Below, piece by piece: positions 1 through 5,803 of a stretch of 29,741 nucleotides of DNA. The stretch is from a virus: IMG/VR virus record IMGVR_UViG_3300035670_000980, positions 1 to 29,741 of that record. The stretch is one strand, 5' to 3'. Under the pieces are notes generated by a model. That model saw nothing but the letters and a program-made list of their open reading frames with translations, had not been told where the DNA came from and searched no databases. How positions within the stretch are numbered: the first letter of the stretch is position 1; every line of letters starts with the position of its first letter. Position numbers and translations under genes: made by a program.

Positions 1-2
1 AT

Positions 3-62
3 CTCGTCATGGGATCGGCAGTGGTAACCCCGGAGGCCGAGACCGTCGGCGCTGCCGCCTAA
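3..62 (+). CDS. 3' end of an unidentified gene cut by the window edge
   Basis: An open frame enters from the left edge and stops at a TAA at 60-62. The last residues read LVMGSAVVTPEAETVGAAA. The Ala/Val/Glu-rich end resembles an ordinary protein C-terminus, and a strong hairpin starts 8 nt downstream, which fits the end of a transcription unit. Nothing can be said about function from 19 residues. Confidence 0.45.
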   Translation, partial: LVMGSAVVTPEAETVGAAA

Positions 63-70
63 TTCTGGTG

Positions 71-118
71 CCCCTCTCCTGCCCTGATGGTAACCTACCG
101 ATCAGGGCAGGGGGGAGG
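71..118 (+). terminator. long GC-rich hairpin between gene blocks, possible terminator or leader structure
   Basis: The arms 71-88 and 101-118 pair over 18 positions (CCTGCCCTGAT with ATCAGGGCAGG as a perfect inner stem, two G-U pairs and one mismatch further out) around a 12-nt loop containing GGTAACC. There is no T-run after it on the plus strand, so it may be a terminator acting without a U-tract, or a structured 5' leader for the gene starting at 154. A related hairpin lies at 2344-2393. Confidence 0.6.
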
Positions 119-153
119 TCTCAGAAGGAGACCGATCAGATAGGGGAGGATAG

Positions 154-378
154 ATGTCTAAGTGTGAGTGTGGCAACGCTGCCACAGAGAACCTAGACGG
201 GCGAGACCTATGCGAATGGTGCGCCCCTCATATCGACTGCACTAAGCCCGAGACCGTCTACTCTTACCTCGCACACTTGTCAGGGGAAGCACTGTGGCGC
301 TGCACTAAGTGTTCGCGGACCTTCCTGGCCCTTGACTGTGTGTGCGAGACCGAGCATGACTGCGAGGAAGAGGCATGA
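154..378 (+). CDS. small cysteine-rich zinc-ribbon-like protein
   Basis: A 74-residue protein with ten cysteines in two clusters (C4, C6, C20, C23, C29 and C50, C53, C62, C64, C70). This spacing suggests two zinc-binding knuckles. The C-terminus is acidic. The ATG is preceded by GGGAGGAT at suitable distance. Its stop overlaps the start of the next gene (ATGA type), so the two are translationally coupled. It is the first of a series of small cysteine-rich genes on this arm. I do not recognise the family. A role in nucleic-acid or protein binding is only an inference from the zinc-ribbon pattern. Confidence 0.75.
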   Translation: MSKCECGNAATENLDGRDLCEWCAPHIDCTKPETVYSYLAHLSGEALWRCTKCSRTFLALDCVCETEHDCEEEA

Positions 379-563
379 TGAGCGAGACCTGGCGACCCCG
401 TTACATTGCCCGCCCGACCATCGAGACGCTACGCAACATGCTTGACGAGATGGAGTCTCAAGGATGGGACGCAAGGCAACAGGTACAGATCAAGCAACTA
501 GCCAACATGCCTGAGCTTTTCATTGTTGAGGCAGTCGAGGAATGGGTAGGGGTGACGGCATGA
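375..563 (+). CDS. small hypothetical protein, coupled to neighbours
   Basis: A 62-residue protein (61 if the second ATG at 378 is used) with a predicted helical core (residues about 14-55) and charged surface. It contains no cysteines and no recognised motif. The start overlaps the stop of the preceding gene, and its own stop overlaps the next start at 560, so it sits inside a tightly packed plus-strand operon. It ends with GVTA, as does the next gene, because the two gene junctions share a 15-nt identical sequence (549-563 and 824-838). Function unknown. Confidence 0.65.
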   Translation: MMSETWRPRYIARPTIETLRNMLDEMESQGWDARQQVQIKQLANMPELFIVEAVEEWVGVTA

Positions 564-838
564 GCGCCTGGCATAGGGCAAGCGTGACCCGATGGGGTAA
601 CCCTGACAGTGCGTGGCTCGCAGAGATTTTTCAGGATGACGAAGACGTAGTTGCAAGTGCGTGGCGCTCCGAGAAAGCCGCTAAGGATTGGGTGAAGCGT
701 CAACTAGCGGAGACTTTCGGGATCGAAAGGAAGCGCCTCCCATGGAAGCGAACCGAGTATCACGGAGCGATTGAATACAGGTTGGAATGGGAGCAGGGCA
801 GATATGAGGATTTCAAGGGGTGGGGGGTGACGGCATGA
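560..838 (+). CDS. hypothetical protein, 92 aa
   Basis: The start was placed at ATG 560, which overlaps the previous stop (ATGA) and has GGGGTGA upstream. A longer frame beginning at 542 is open, but its start would lie deep inside the previous gene. The protein is rich in Trp, Arg and Glu (WLAEIFQDDEDVVASAW, then a basic WVKRQLAETF segment) and looks like a small soluble alpha/beta protein. I recognise no domain. It ends at the second copy of the 15-nt junction repeat, overlapping the next start. Confidence 0.65.
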   Translation: MSAWHRASVTRWGNPDSAWLAEIFQDDEDVVASAWRSEKAAKDWVKRQLAETFGIERKRLPWKRTEYHGAIEYRLEWEQGRYEDFKGWGVTA

Positions 839-1002
839 CCCTCACGAGACGAGGAAGGATCGTGACTACTGCCCTGGCCACGCTAGCCCTGTCCCTTACG
901 GCAATCGGATTCGATGATGACCCGGTGCCCGGAAACCATTGGGACACAACGAGTTACGAGAGGTCTCAGATCGGGGACGAACCGTTATCTAATCGTGATT
1001 GA
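835..1002 (+). CDS. small single-span membrane or exported protein
   Basis: A 55-residue protein starting at ATG 835, overlapping the preceding stop. A basic N-terminus (TRRGR) is followed by a hydrophobic stretch at about residues 8-26 (IVTTALATLALSLTAIGF) and a short acidic tail. This is either a signal-anchor segment or a signal peptide with a small exported tail. It is the last gene of the first plus-strand run. The 69 nt that follow contain a possible promoter for the next gene. Function unknown. Confidence 0.6.
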   Translation: MTLTRRGRIVTTALATLALSLTAIGFDDDPVPGNHWDTTSYERSQIGDEPLSNRD

Positions 1003-1027
1003 ATGTAACCTATGCACTGCCTAGATA
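999..1027 (+). promoter_or_regulatory. candidate promoter ahead of the 131-aa gene
   Basis: TTGAAT at 999-1004 and TAGATA at 1022-1027 are separated by 17 nt, ending about 45 nt before the ATG at 1072. The match to the sigma-70 consensus is partial, so this is a weak prediction. Confidence 0.3.
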
Positions 1028-1071
1028 CCCGCTAGTCTTAGATTGCAACACTAACTACCGAGGGAGGAATC

Positions 1072-1467
1072 ATGGGAGATCGTGCAGTATTCGGAATCAG
1101 GCCCCGATCAGAGGGGCCCACGCTTTACCTTTATTCGCACTGGGGCGGCTCGTCACAGCGTGAGGACCTAGCGACAGCCGTGCTCGCCGCCGCCGACCGG
1201 CTGGCTATGGACGACACTTCCTATGCGAGTCGGATCATCCTGTCTTATCTGATCGGGGATGACTGGCGTCGGGAGACTGGCTACGGACTGTCCGTTGATG
1301 ACTTCGCCTGGCCTGACTACGACTACGTGATGGTGGCCGACCTGGAGTCGAAAGAGGTCATCACGTACAGCGTGCCTATCCCTGGCAACGGCGTGAATCA
1401 GGCTGATGCCATGGTCGAGCAGGAGCGCTGCAATCTCTTTGACTTCGCCCGACTGGCGCATGTGTAG
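1072..1467 (+). CDS. conserved actinobacteriophage protein of unknown function
   Basis: A 131-residue soluble protein preceded by a strong GAGGGAGG ribosome-binding site. The N-terminal portion (VFGIRPRSEGPTLYLYSHWG) and the central ASRIILSYLIGDDWRRETGYG segment match, from memory, a family found widely in actinobacteriophages that has no assigned role. It is rich in Asp and Tyr with no metal-binding cluster and no membrane segment. It is the first gene after a possible promoter, and the next gene starts 9 nt downstream of its stop. Confidence 0.75.
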   Translation: MGDRAVFGIRPRSEGPTLYLYSHWGGSSQREDLATAVLAAADRLAMDDTSYASRIILSYLIGDDWRRETGYGLSVDDFAWPDYDYVMVADLESKEVITYSVPIPGNGVNQADAMVEQERCNLFDFARLAHV

Positions 1468-1475
1468 GGGGAGTA

Positions 1476-1622
1476 ATGAAGGTCGATGAGGCAATCGCTG
1501 AGGTTCGGATGATGTTTGAGTTTGAGTTCTGTCACGACTGTGGTGGTGACTTTGAGGACCATGATCTATGCGTGGTGCCAGGTCTGCCAGGACTATTCGC
1601 CAGATGTCGAGGGGGTGTGTGA
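1476..1622 (+). CDS. 48-aa cysteine-containing microprotein
   Basis: This short gene starts at ATG 1476 behind GGGGGAG. Its stop TGA shares one base with the ATG of the next gene (TGATG). The protein has a CxxC pair (C20, C23) followed by an acidic segment with further cysteines at C32 and C44, so a single zinc knuckle is possible. The spacing and coupling support it as real. Function unknown. Confidence 0.55.
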   Translation: MKVDEAIAEVRMMFEFEFCHDCGGDFEDHDLCVVPGLPGLFARCRGGV

Positions 1623-2149
1623 TGGGTTGGACAGGGTACTCGGGCTTCACAGCCAGTGAGGCAATCGACCACGAGTTGAGAAACTGCGAAGTGTTGCGGA
1701 AGTCTGGATCGTGGCGCATTGTTCGTGCCCCTGACGGAGACATTGCTCTCGTGCATTGTCTCACTGAGCGCCACGGCACTGAGGTCGCAGTGAAACTTGT
1801 GAGCGCAGATATGGGACCTTTGGCTGTGCCATCTCGTGCTGTGCTGTGTGACTACCTGCGGCGCACGAGTGGCCGTGATCGTGGCGATTACGAACGTGAA
1901 TGGCTAGATCGTTGCGAGGTTGAGTTGAACCGTAAGGATGCCTCAAAGAGTATTCGTCCCGGCGATGTGATCCGCTTCACGGGCCCGATCCGCTTCTCGG
2001 ATGGTGTAAGTGAGGACACGTTCACATGGATGGGTAAATATCGGGGTAGGCGTGAACGTGATGGCCAACTTGTGCGCCTCCCGAAGACTTGGCGCTCGCA
2101 ACTTGCCCTGAGTGAGGGGGGTGCATCATGTACTACGCCATCACGCTAG
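1622..2149 (+). CDS. DUF6927-like phage protein
   Basis: A 175-residue protein. The start at 1622 was chosen because it overlaps the previous stop and gives the characteristic N-terminus MGWTGYSG. The pattern, MGWT start, a central KLVSADMGP-type segment, an EWLDRC segment and a C-terminal SIRPGDVIRFTGPIRF segment followed by a short beta-rich region, fits the DUF6927 family as I know it from phage genomes. That family has no established function. The last 22 nt overlap the next gene. A frame extension upstream to 1568 is not supported by context. Confidence 0.7.
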   Translation: MGWTGYSGFTASEAIDHELRNCEVLRKSGSWRIVRAPDGDIALVHCLTERHGTEVAVKLVSADMGPLAVPSRAVLCDYLRRTSGRDRGDYEREWLDRCEVELNRKDASKSIRPGDVIRFTGPIRFSDGVSEDTFTWMGKYRGRRERDGQLVRLPKTWRSQLALSEGGASCTTPSR

Positions 2150-2334
2150 TCATTGAAACCGAAGAGACGGACGGTGATCCCGGCCTCTGGCCTTGGCAAG
2201 AGATCATCGACAGTCCGACTCCAGTGGCAGTAGTCGCCCGCACTGACCTTCCTGATGACCCAACCGACTCTGCGGTTGAGGACCTTCATTCAGTGATGGT
2301 CGAGGCGCACGCCACAGTCGCACGAATCCGCTAA
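2128..2334 (+). CDS. small acidic hypothetical protein
   Basis: A 68-residue, strongly acidic protein beginning MYYAITLVIE, a likely beta strand, and ending with a helical segment (DLHSVMVEAHATVARIR). The ATG has GAGGGGGG upstream and lies inside the end of the DUF6927-like gene, giving a 22-nt overlap. No motif is recognised. It is the last gene of this run and is followed by a hairpin. Confidence 0.6.
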   Translation: MYYAITLVIETEETDGDPGLWPWQEIIDSPTPVAVVARTDLPDDPTDSAVEDLHSVMVEAHATVARIR

Positions 2335-2343
2335 CCCCAGACT

Positions 2344-2393
2344 CCCTGCCCGGGTCGAGCCTTGGTCCTCCCCCCGAGGTTCCCCGGGCAGGG
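2344..2393 (+). terminator. GC-rich hairpin upstream of the WhiB gene
   Basis: CCCTGCCCGGG at 2344-2354 pairs perfectly with CCCGGGCAGGG at 2383-2393. The 28-nt loop can form a second stem (CCTTGG with CCGAGG). No T-run follows. Position between the 68-aa gene and the WhiB gene suggests a terminator or a leader structure. The CTGCCC/GGGCAG core resembles the hairpin at 71-118. Confidence 0.55.
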
Positions 2394-2430
2394 GACTAAC
2401 ACTGATGCAACCTATCTGAGGAGGCAGTAA

Positions 2431-2730
2431 ATGACATTGAATGTGCCGCATTGGCAGGACAATCGAGCCTGCCTAGGTATCTCGACTGACCTGTTCTACC
2501 TGGACTCATCCGAAGCCGTCGAGGTGAACCGACAACTACGGCCGATCTGCGAGGGGTGCCCTGTTCTCCAGGACTGCCGGGATTGGGCCCGTCATCACGA
2601 AGAGCACGGGTTCTGGGCTGGTGAGTCGGCAGCGGCGAGGAAGAAGTGGCGTCGGGAGAACGGGGTTGACATAGAACGTGTGACCGTGCCGAGCGCTTGG
2701 CTGGCCATCGAGAAGGGAGTAGCAGCGTGA
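2431..2730 (+). CDS. whiB: WhiB-family Fe-S transcription factor
   Basis: A 99-residue protein with the full WhiB signature: four cysteines at C14, C40, C43 and C49 (C-x25-C-x2-C-x5-C) that in the family bind a [4Fe-4S] cluster, a DLFYLD segment after C14, and GFWAG at 60-64 corresponding to the G(V/I)WGG turn. A basic segment follows (about residues 69-76, ARKKWRR), as needed for DNA contact. WhiB proteins are confined to Actinobacteria and their phages and act with the primary sigma factor. A phage copy could reprogram host promoters or act in lysogeny, by analogy with WhiBTM4; that is inference. A strong GAGGAGG lies 6 nt before the ATG. Confidence 0.93.
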   Translation: MTLNVPHWQDNRACLGISTDLFYLDSSEAVEVNRQLRPICEGCPVLQDCRDWARHHEEHGFWAGESAAARKKWRRENGVDIERVTVPSAWLAIEKGVAA

Positions 2731-2915
2731 GCGTCTGCATTGCATGTCGAACAGGAGCCCGACTCAACGGCGAGTGGAGGGCTACCGGTGACGAGAGCGT
2801 CGTCAACCTGGCGGCCGATTGGCATGGCCGATGCAAAGGGTGTGACTGCCAGCACGCCGTAGGTCCCGACTCTCGGAGGGTGGTGCCTGATGCCCTGGCC
2901 CTGGCGCAAGAGTAG
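2727..2915 (+). CDS. 62-aa zinc-ribbon-like protein with GTG start
   Basis: A GTG at 2727 overlaps the WhiB stop (GTGA), with GAAGGGAG upstream. The resulting protein has a CIAC pair at C4/C7 and a CKGCDC cluster at C36/C39/C41, which can make one zinc ribbon across a 28-residue loop. A longer frame with an upstream ATG lies entirely inside the WhiB gene and is less likely. Coupling to WhiB suggests a shared early regulatory role, but no function is known. Confidence 0.6.
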   Translation: MSVCIACRTGARLNGEWRATGDESVVNLAADWHGRCKGCDCQHAVGPDSRRVVPDALALAQE

Positions 2916-3168
2916 GTGGACGGTGGGACGGCCCTCCGTCGTTCTATCCATGCCGAAACCGTGGAGCGCTCTATTCTCTACACTTCAAGAGGACGGCCCT
3001 GACCATAGGTGGGCCGGTCCCACTCATATGTGTCTTTGTGGCTGCGACCTCTTCGCCTTGGCCTGCCGATTCCATGAGGGTGAGGTTGCCTTCTACTTCC
3101 TTGATGCCCGTTGCCTGGCCTGTGGCGCGTACCTCACGGCCCCTACGGAGGATGACGATGTCGTCTGA
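2890..3168 (+). CDS. conserved phage zinc-ribbon protein, 92 aa
   Basis: The N-terminus MPWPWRKSRW is short and basic. The conserved portion is residues 40-85: RWAGPTH, then C48, C50, C52, a C59, and a CLAC pair at C75/C78 ahead of a short acidic tail. The pattern W-G-P-x-H-x-C-x-C-G-C ... LDARC-x2-CG recalls small proteins repeatedly found in actinobacteriophage genomes with no assigned function. It overlaps the preceding gene by 26 nt and the next by 11 nt. Confidence 0.7.
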   Translation: MPWPWRKSRWTVGRPSVVLSMPKPWSALFSTLQEDGPDHRWAGPTHMCLCGCDLFALACRFHEGEVAFYFLDARCLACGAYLTAPTEDDDVV

Positions 3169-3340
3169 CTTTCAGAAAGGCGTTCACCTTGGGCTGATGG
3201 ATGGCCGCAAGGAGATGCACAATCGCCTGCTTCTCATGTTCACGCAGTGGGCCACCACGTACCCGGAACCCGACAGCCCCGTCGTGGACGAACTATGGGG
3301 ATTCATCGAACAACTACGAAAGGTGAAGGTCAATGAGTAA
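3158..3340 (+). CDS. hypothetical helical protein, 60 aa
   Basis: ATG 3158 has CGGAGG at 6 nt spacing. The alternative ATG at 3152 would be too close to that site. The protein is mainly helical (GVHLGLMDGRKEMHNRLLLMF) with no motif I recognise. It overlaps both neighbours by a few bases, so it is part of the same packed operon. Confidence 0.6.
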   Translation: MSSDFQKGVHLGLMDGRKEMHNRLLLMFTQWATTYPEPDSPVVDELWGFIEQLRKVKVNE

Positions 3341-3587
3341 CCGAGTGAGCACCACGGGAATGCTATTCGTGTCCTTGTCAGAGGAGGACCACGGTCGAGC
3401 CACCCTTGCCGATATCAGTGACTTTCTGCGTCGCTGCCAAGACCTCGGGGTCCCGAGTAGCGCACGGATGGACGAGTGCTACCTGTCGCTCGCCTATGTG
3501 TCTGAGCACATCGAGCCAGTGGTAGACGATGCGACACGGGGCATTGAAGTAGTGATGGCCATGCCGGGTGAGGCATCCCATGGATGA
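3333..3587 (+). CDS. hypothetical protein, 84 aa
   Basis: Starts at ATG 3333, overlapping the previous stop, with AAGGTGAAGG upstream. It has an N-terminal beta-like stretch (GMLFVSLSE), a helical segment (LADISDFLRRCQDLG) and an alternation of strands and turns. No domain is recognised. The stop overlaps the start of the 38-aa gene. Confidence 0.6.
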   Translation: MSNRVSTTGMLFVSLSEEDHGRATLADISDFLRRCQDLGVPSSARMDECYLSLAYVSEHIEPVVDDATRGIEVVMAMPGEASHG

Positions 3588-3696
3588 TGCTGATTGGCTG
3601 ACCAATTACCTGGACGACCTCCAGTCCGAGCAGGCGCTAGAGATATACAAGGGCGCGTGGGATCGGATGGAGCCTGATGGAGAGCCCCCTCCCTGA
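3580..3696 (+). CDS. 38-aa microprotein ending in a terminator hairpin
   Basis: ATG 3580 lies 8 nt before the end of the previous gene, with GGTGAGG at 6 nt spacing. The product is an acidic helix-forming peptide (WLTNYLDDLQSEQALEIYKG) ending GEPPP. Its stop at 3694-3696 falls in the terminator hairpin, whose left arm (CCCCCT) encodes the last residues. It is the last gene of the main plus-strand run. Confidence 0.5.
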   Translation: MDDADWLTNYLDDLQSEQALEIYKGAWDRMEPDGEPPP

Positions 3697-3707
3697 GGGG
3701 GTCTTTT
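3685..3707 (+). terminator. Rho-independent terminator
   Basis: CCCCCT (3685-3690) and AGGGGG (3696-3701) pair around a 5-nt loop and are followed by TCTTTT. It closes the plus-strand run that ends with the 38-aa gene. Confidence 0.75.
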
Positions 3708-3708
3708 C

Positions 3709-3878
3709 ATCTCGGGTGCCGAAAACCGTTGCTACTCCGTGTCAAGTCTTTTCGAATTGTCGGCGTGTCGCACGTCAAACCTGTTGTGCCGCAACGGGTA
3801 TGGCCCCACTTCAAAAATCTCGAAAGGTAGAATGGTCTCATCCCGCATGGAGCGGGACCACTACCGAAAGGATTCGAG
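3709..3878 (+). promoter_or_regulatory. 170-nt intergenic leader of a two-gene unit
   Basis: No gene is supported here. It lies between a terminator and the 52-aa gene and must hold that unit's promoter. A TAGAAT at 3828-3833 could be a -10, but no convincing -35 sits 16-18 nt upstream. The leader contains a 6-bp hairpin (TCCCGC 3841-3846, GCGGGA 3852-3857) just ahead of the gene, and CGAAAGG occurs twice. Confidence 0.4.
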
Positions 3879-4037
3879 ATGTTTGATCGCATCAAGACTG
3901 TCCGTTGCGATGAGACGGGCCGCCTGATTGAGGAATGGCACGGCACGAAAGAGAACCCGGTGCGGTTCCGAGACATCGCGGAGAAGTACCTCGCCGAATA
4001 CCCGTACGGCGTGATCGAGATTCGGTACGTGCGATGA
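3879..4037 (+). CDS. 52-aa hypothetical protein
   Basis: ATG 3879 with GAAAGGATTCGAG upstream. The sequence reads as a compact alpha/beta mini-protein: MFDRIKTVRC, a polar hairpin (DETGRLIEEW), a basic segment (VRFRDIAEKYLAEYP) and a terminal strand (GVIEIRYVR). No family is recognised. The stop overlaps the next ATG (ATGA), coupling it to the 34-aa zinc ribbon. Confidence 0.6.
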   Translation: MFDRIKTVRCDETGRLIEEWHGTKENPVRFRDIAEKYLAEYPYGVIEIRYVR

Positions 4038-4138
4038 GTGCCCGTGGGCTTTGTTCCGAGTGCCAGGAGTTTGTGGAGTCCCGGGACCCGTTTGGCCGGT
4101 GCCGGATCTGCGTGAAGGTGATCCTGACAAGGGCCTGA
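4034..4138 (+). CDS. 34-aa zinc-ribbon microprotein
   Basis: Starts at ATG 4034, overlapping the previous stop. The whole protein is a single treble-clef/zinc-ribbon unit: C7-x2-C10, a 12-residue loop, C23-x2-C26, then a short basic tail. It is the last plus-strand gene before the bidirectional terminator. An equally small zinc ribbon (4163-4300) ends the opposing operon at the same terminator. Function unknown. The size allows little more than metal-dependent binding to a partner or nucleic acid. Confidence 0.6.
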   Translation: MSARGLCSECQEFVESRDPFGRCRICVKVILTRA

Positions 4139-4147
4139 TCGAGATGA

Positions 4148-4178
4148 GGACCCCGCCCACGGCTAATGGGCGGGGTCC
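4148..4178. terminator. bidirectional terminator between converging operons
   Basis: GGACCCCGCCCA (4148-4159) and TGGGCGGGGTCC (4167-4178) form a perfect 12-bp stem with a 7-nt loop. It lies between the ends of the plus-strand block and the minus-strand early operon. There is no long T-run on either side. The stop codon of the minus-strand 45-aa gene (4163-4165) lies inside the loop. Confidence 0.75.
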
Positions 4179-4300
4179 GTCTCATCCTCCATGCTACCTG
4201 GCTGGTGTCGCTGCACCTGAGCGGCCCGAGCACCGCAGGCTATACAGAAGGACTGGAAGATCGGCCCGTCACACCAGAAACAGACTTTCGGAATCTTCAC
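4163..4300 (-). CDS. 45-aa zinc-ribbon microprotein, last gene of the early operon
   Basis: Reading the minus strand, a GTG at 4300 overlaps the TGA of the one-TM gene (GTGA). The 45-residue product has C7-x2-C10 (CFWC), an 8-residue loop and C19-x2-C22 (CIAC), then a polar tail. The clean zinc-ribbon spacing and start/stop overlap make it convincing despite its size. The stop lies in the loop of the shared terminator, so this gene uses all the space available. Function unknown. Confidence 0.6.
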   Translation of the reverse strand: MKIPKVCFWCDGPIFQSFCIACGARAAQVQRHQPGSMEDETDPAH

Positions 4301-4434
4301 CAGGAGTCCTCATCCCAGATGTCGTACTGGTCCTCCGCCTTCATGGCGAAGATGACGGTTGCCAGGCCAAGCCCGGCGAGAGCGCCGACCAATAAGGCGA
4401 CTACTCCAATTGACACTCCAACAACTAGACCCAT
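4297..4434 (-). CDS. 45-aa single-span membrane protein
   Basis: ATG at 4434 with GAGGGGAACC upstream, overlapping the end of the sigma-like gene by 10 nt. Residues 3-30 form one long hydrophobic, glycine- and valine-rich segment (VVGVSIGVVALLVGALAGLG) followed by an acidic tail (DQYDIWDEDSW), predicting an N-out, C-in single-pass protein or a reverse topology. Membrane microproteins of this kind occur in many actinobacteriophages with unknown roles. Superinfection exclusion or host membrane modulation are possibilities only. Confidence 0.6.
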   Translation of the reverse strand: MGLVVGVSIGVVALLVGALAGLGLATVIFAMKAEDQYDIWDEDSW

Positions 4435-5039
4435 GGTGGTTCCCCTCCGAGTTTATCTGCCAGTTTGATGAGAAGGTTCTTGATCCTGCGCCGCATTGTT
4501 GATTCGCTTGTGTCGTACGAGGCTGCGAGGGCCTGGACCGACATGCCCCCATCTGCATACCTCTCCTTCAAGAGCATCCGGTCGTCCTCGGACAGTCGCC
4601 CGACGGCATCGGATACGTCCACGAGAACGGCTAGCCGAGTACCGTGCTCTCCGGGACGGGAGACGGACCTGCCCTGCGAGTCATCGGCATGAGAGTCCAG
4701 GACCCACGATTCGTAGTCGAAGACATCGGGAAGTACCTCTTCTAGAAGGCCTGTCGAGTAGAAGGCATGGTCGGCAGGTTCCGTCTCGGAGATCCGTGCC
4801 CGCTCACGGGTCGCCCACTTCATGCCCGCCCGGTACAGGGCAGTGTCGAGGCTGCCCTTGCCCTTACGGCCTTCGGTCCTCCACTTCAATACTTTCTGCG
4901 GGTGGGAGCACATCCACAGGTAGCACTCGCTACGAATGTCATCGAACTCGATGAGGTTCCGTTGGATCCGATGGATCCTGCGAGCAACCGAGGTCGCCTT
5001 GCGCATCTCGAACTCAGTGAAGGTGATGGGCTCTACCAC
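4425..5039 (-). CDS. sigma-70-like regulatory protein
   Basis: A 204-residue protein with a GTG start at 5039 behind AAGGAGA. Residues 15-55 (RRIHRIQRNLIEFDDIRSEC then LWMCSHP) resemble the helical start of sigma region 2. Residues 145-193 contain a region-4-like block: RLSEDDRMLLKERYADG, then a helix-turn-helix, LAASYDTSESTMRRRIKNLL. The linker (95-140) is acidic and variable. The arrangement fits the sigma-like proteins annotated in actinobacteriophages. It may redirect host RNA polymerase to late promoters, but could also be a stand-alone HTH regulator. It is the last large gene of the early operon and overlaps the phosphoesterase gene by 7 nt. Confidence 0.65.
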   Translation of the reverse strand: MVEPITFTEFEMRKATSVARRIHRIQRNLIEFDDIRSECYLWMCSHPQKVLKWRTEGRKGKGSLDTALYRAGMKWATRERARISETEPADHAFYSTGLLEEVLPDVFDYESWVLDSHADDSQGRSVSRPGEHGTRLAVLVDVSDAVGRLSEDDRMLLKERYADGGMSVQALAASYDTSESTMRRRIKNLLIKLADKLGGEPPWV

Positions 5040-5773
5040 GAGTACCGCTCTCCTTCGACAACGAAGGAGCGATTGACGATGGGTACGGGCTGAGGTATCA
5101 CTAGGTTACCATCGTGATAGAGAATCCCAAAGCCGGACTGCCAGTTGTGAGTCTTGGCATACAGGGCCTTCCGGAGATCCATGAGATGCCCCACCTCAAA
5201 GCCCCACAGAGTACGAGTCACCCTTCCTTGCACACTTGCGGTGTAGGGCTGGAGCCCAAGCCGGTGGACATGCCCACACACAACCGACAGGCCCGTCTTG
5301 CGACACAGGCCCGCTGCCGTGGTGCCTGCCACCTGGGACAGGCCCGCTTCATCTCCATGCAGGGCGATCCAACCGGGGGCGAAGCGGTACCCGTCCCGAT
5401 GGAAGGTTGCGCCGAGTTCGGGGAGGCGGAGGAAGTTCTCTAGTTCAAGTTCGGGCAGGCCCAGAAGACCGGGCAGGCGTTTCATCAGCGCGGTGTAGAG
5501 GCGGTCCGTGTGGTTGCTGCGAATCACATGCTGCACTTGCAGGTCACGTAGGACCTGCACCGTGGCGTCTCGATCCCTGCCGATGGAGCGTTCCCATTCC
5601 AGGGCGGTCCCTTGGGACCAGCGTGAAATCGTTTGAAAATCCTGCTCATCCCCGATGCTGATGACCTCATCGTCGGGGCCCTTCATGTCGGCGATGCACT
5701 GTGCCAGTGCTGCCACTGCTGCCTTGTCATGGTAGGGCACCTGCAAGTCCGAGATGATCCATATGCGACGCAT
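5033..5773 (-). CDS. calcineurin-like metallophosphoesterase
   Basis: A 246-residue protein with all the metal-binding motifs of the family: SDLQVPYHD at 8-16, GDEQD at 41-45, SNHTDR at 86-91, a histidine-containing HGDE at 139-142 and GHVHR at 167-171. These coordinate two metal ions in calcineurin-type phosphoesterases. Phage members are annotated as phosphoesterases or Mre11-like nucleases. Substrate cannot be read from sequence. The location among primase, helicase and resolvase genes favours a nucleic-acid or nucleotide role. AAGGAGA lies 9 nt ahead of the ATG in a 30-nt gap after the 72-aa gene. Confidence 0.85.
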   Translation of the reverse strand: MRRIWIISDLQVPYHDKAAVAALAQCIADMKGPDDEVISIGDEQDFQTISRWSQGTALEWERSIGRDRDATVQVLRDLQVQHVIRSNHTDRLYTALMKRLPGLLGLPELELENFLRLPELGATFHRDGYRFAPGWIALHGDEAGLSQVAGTTAAGLCRKTGLSVVCGHVHRLGLQPYTASVQGRVTRTLWGFEVGHLMDLRKALYAKTHNWQSGFGILYHDGNLVIPQPVPIVNRSFVVEGERYSW

Positions 5774-5803
5774 GATCGAGGTCTCCTTGGGTTATGTGCG
5801 CGT

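Noticed and set aside
1168-1779. Long minus-strand open frame opposite the 131-aa gene
   Set aside because: It runs antisense to two well-supported plus-strand genes, is rich in His/Arg/Pro as expected of a shadow frame, and has no ribosome-binding site.
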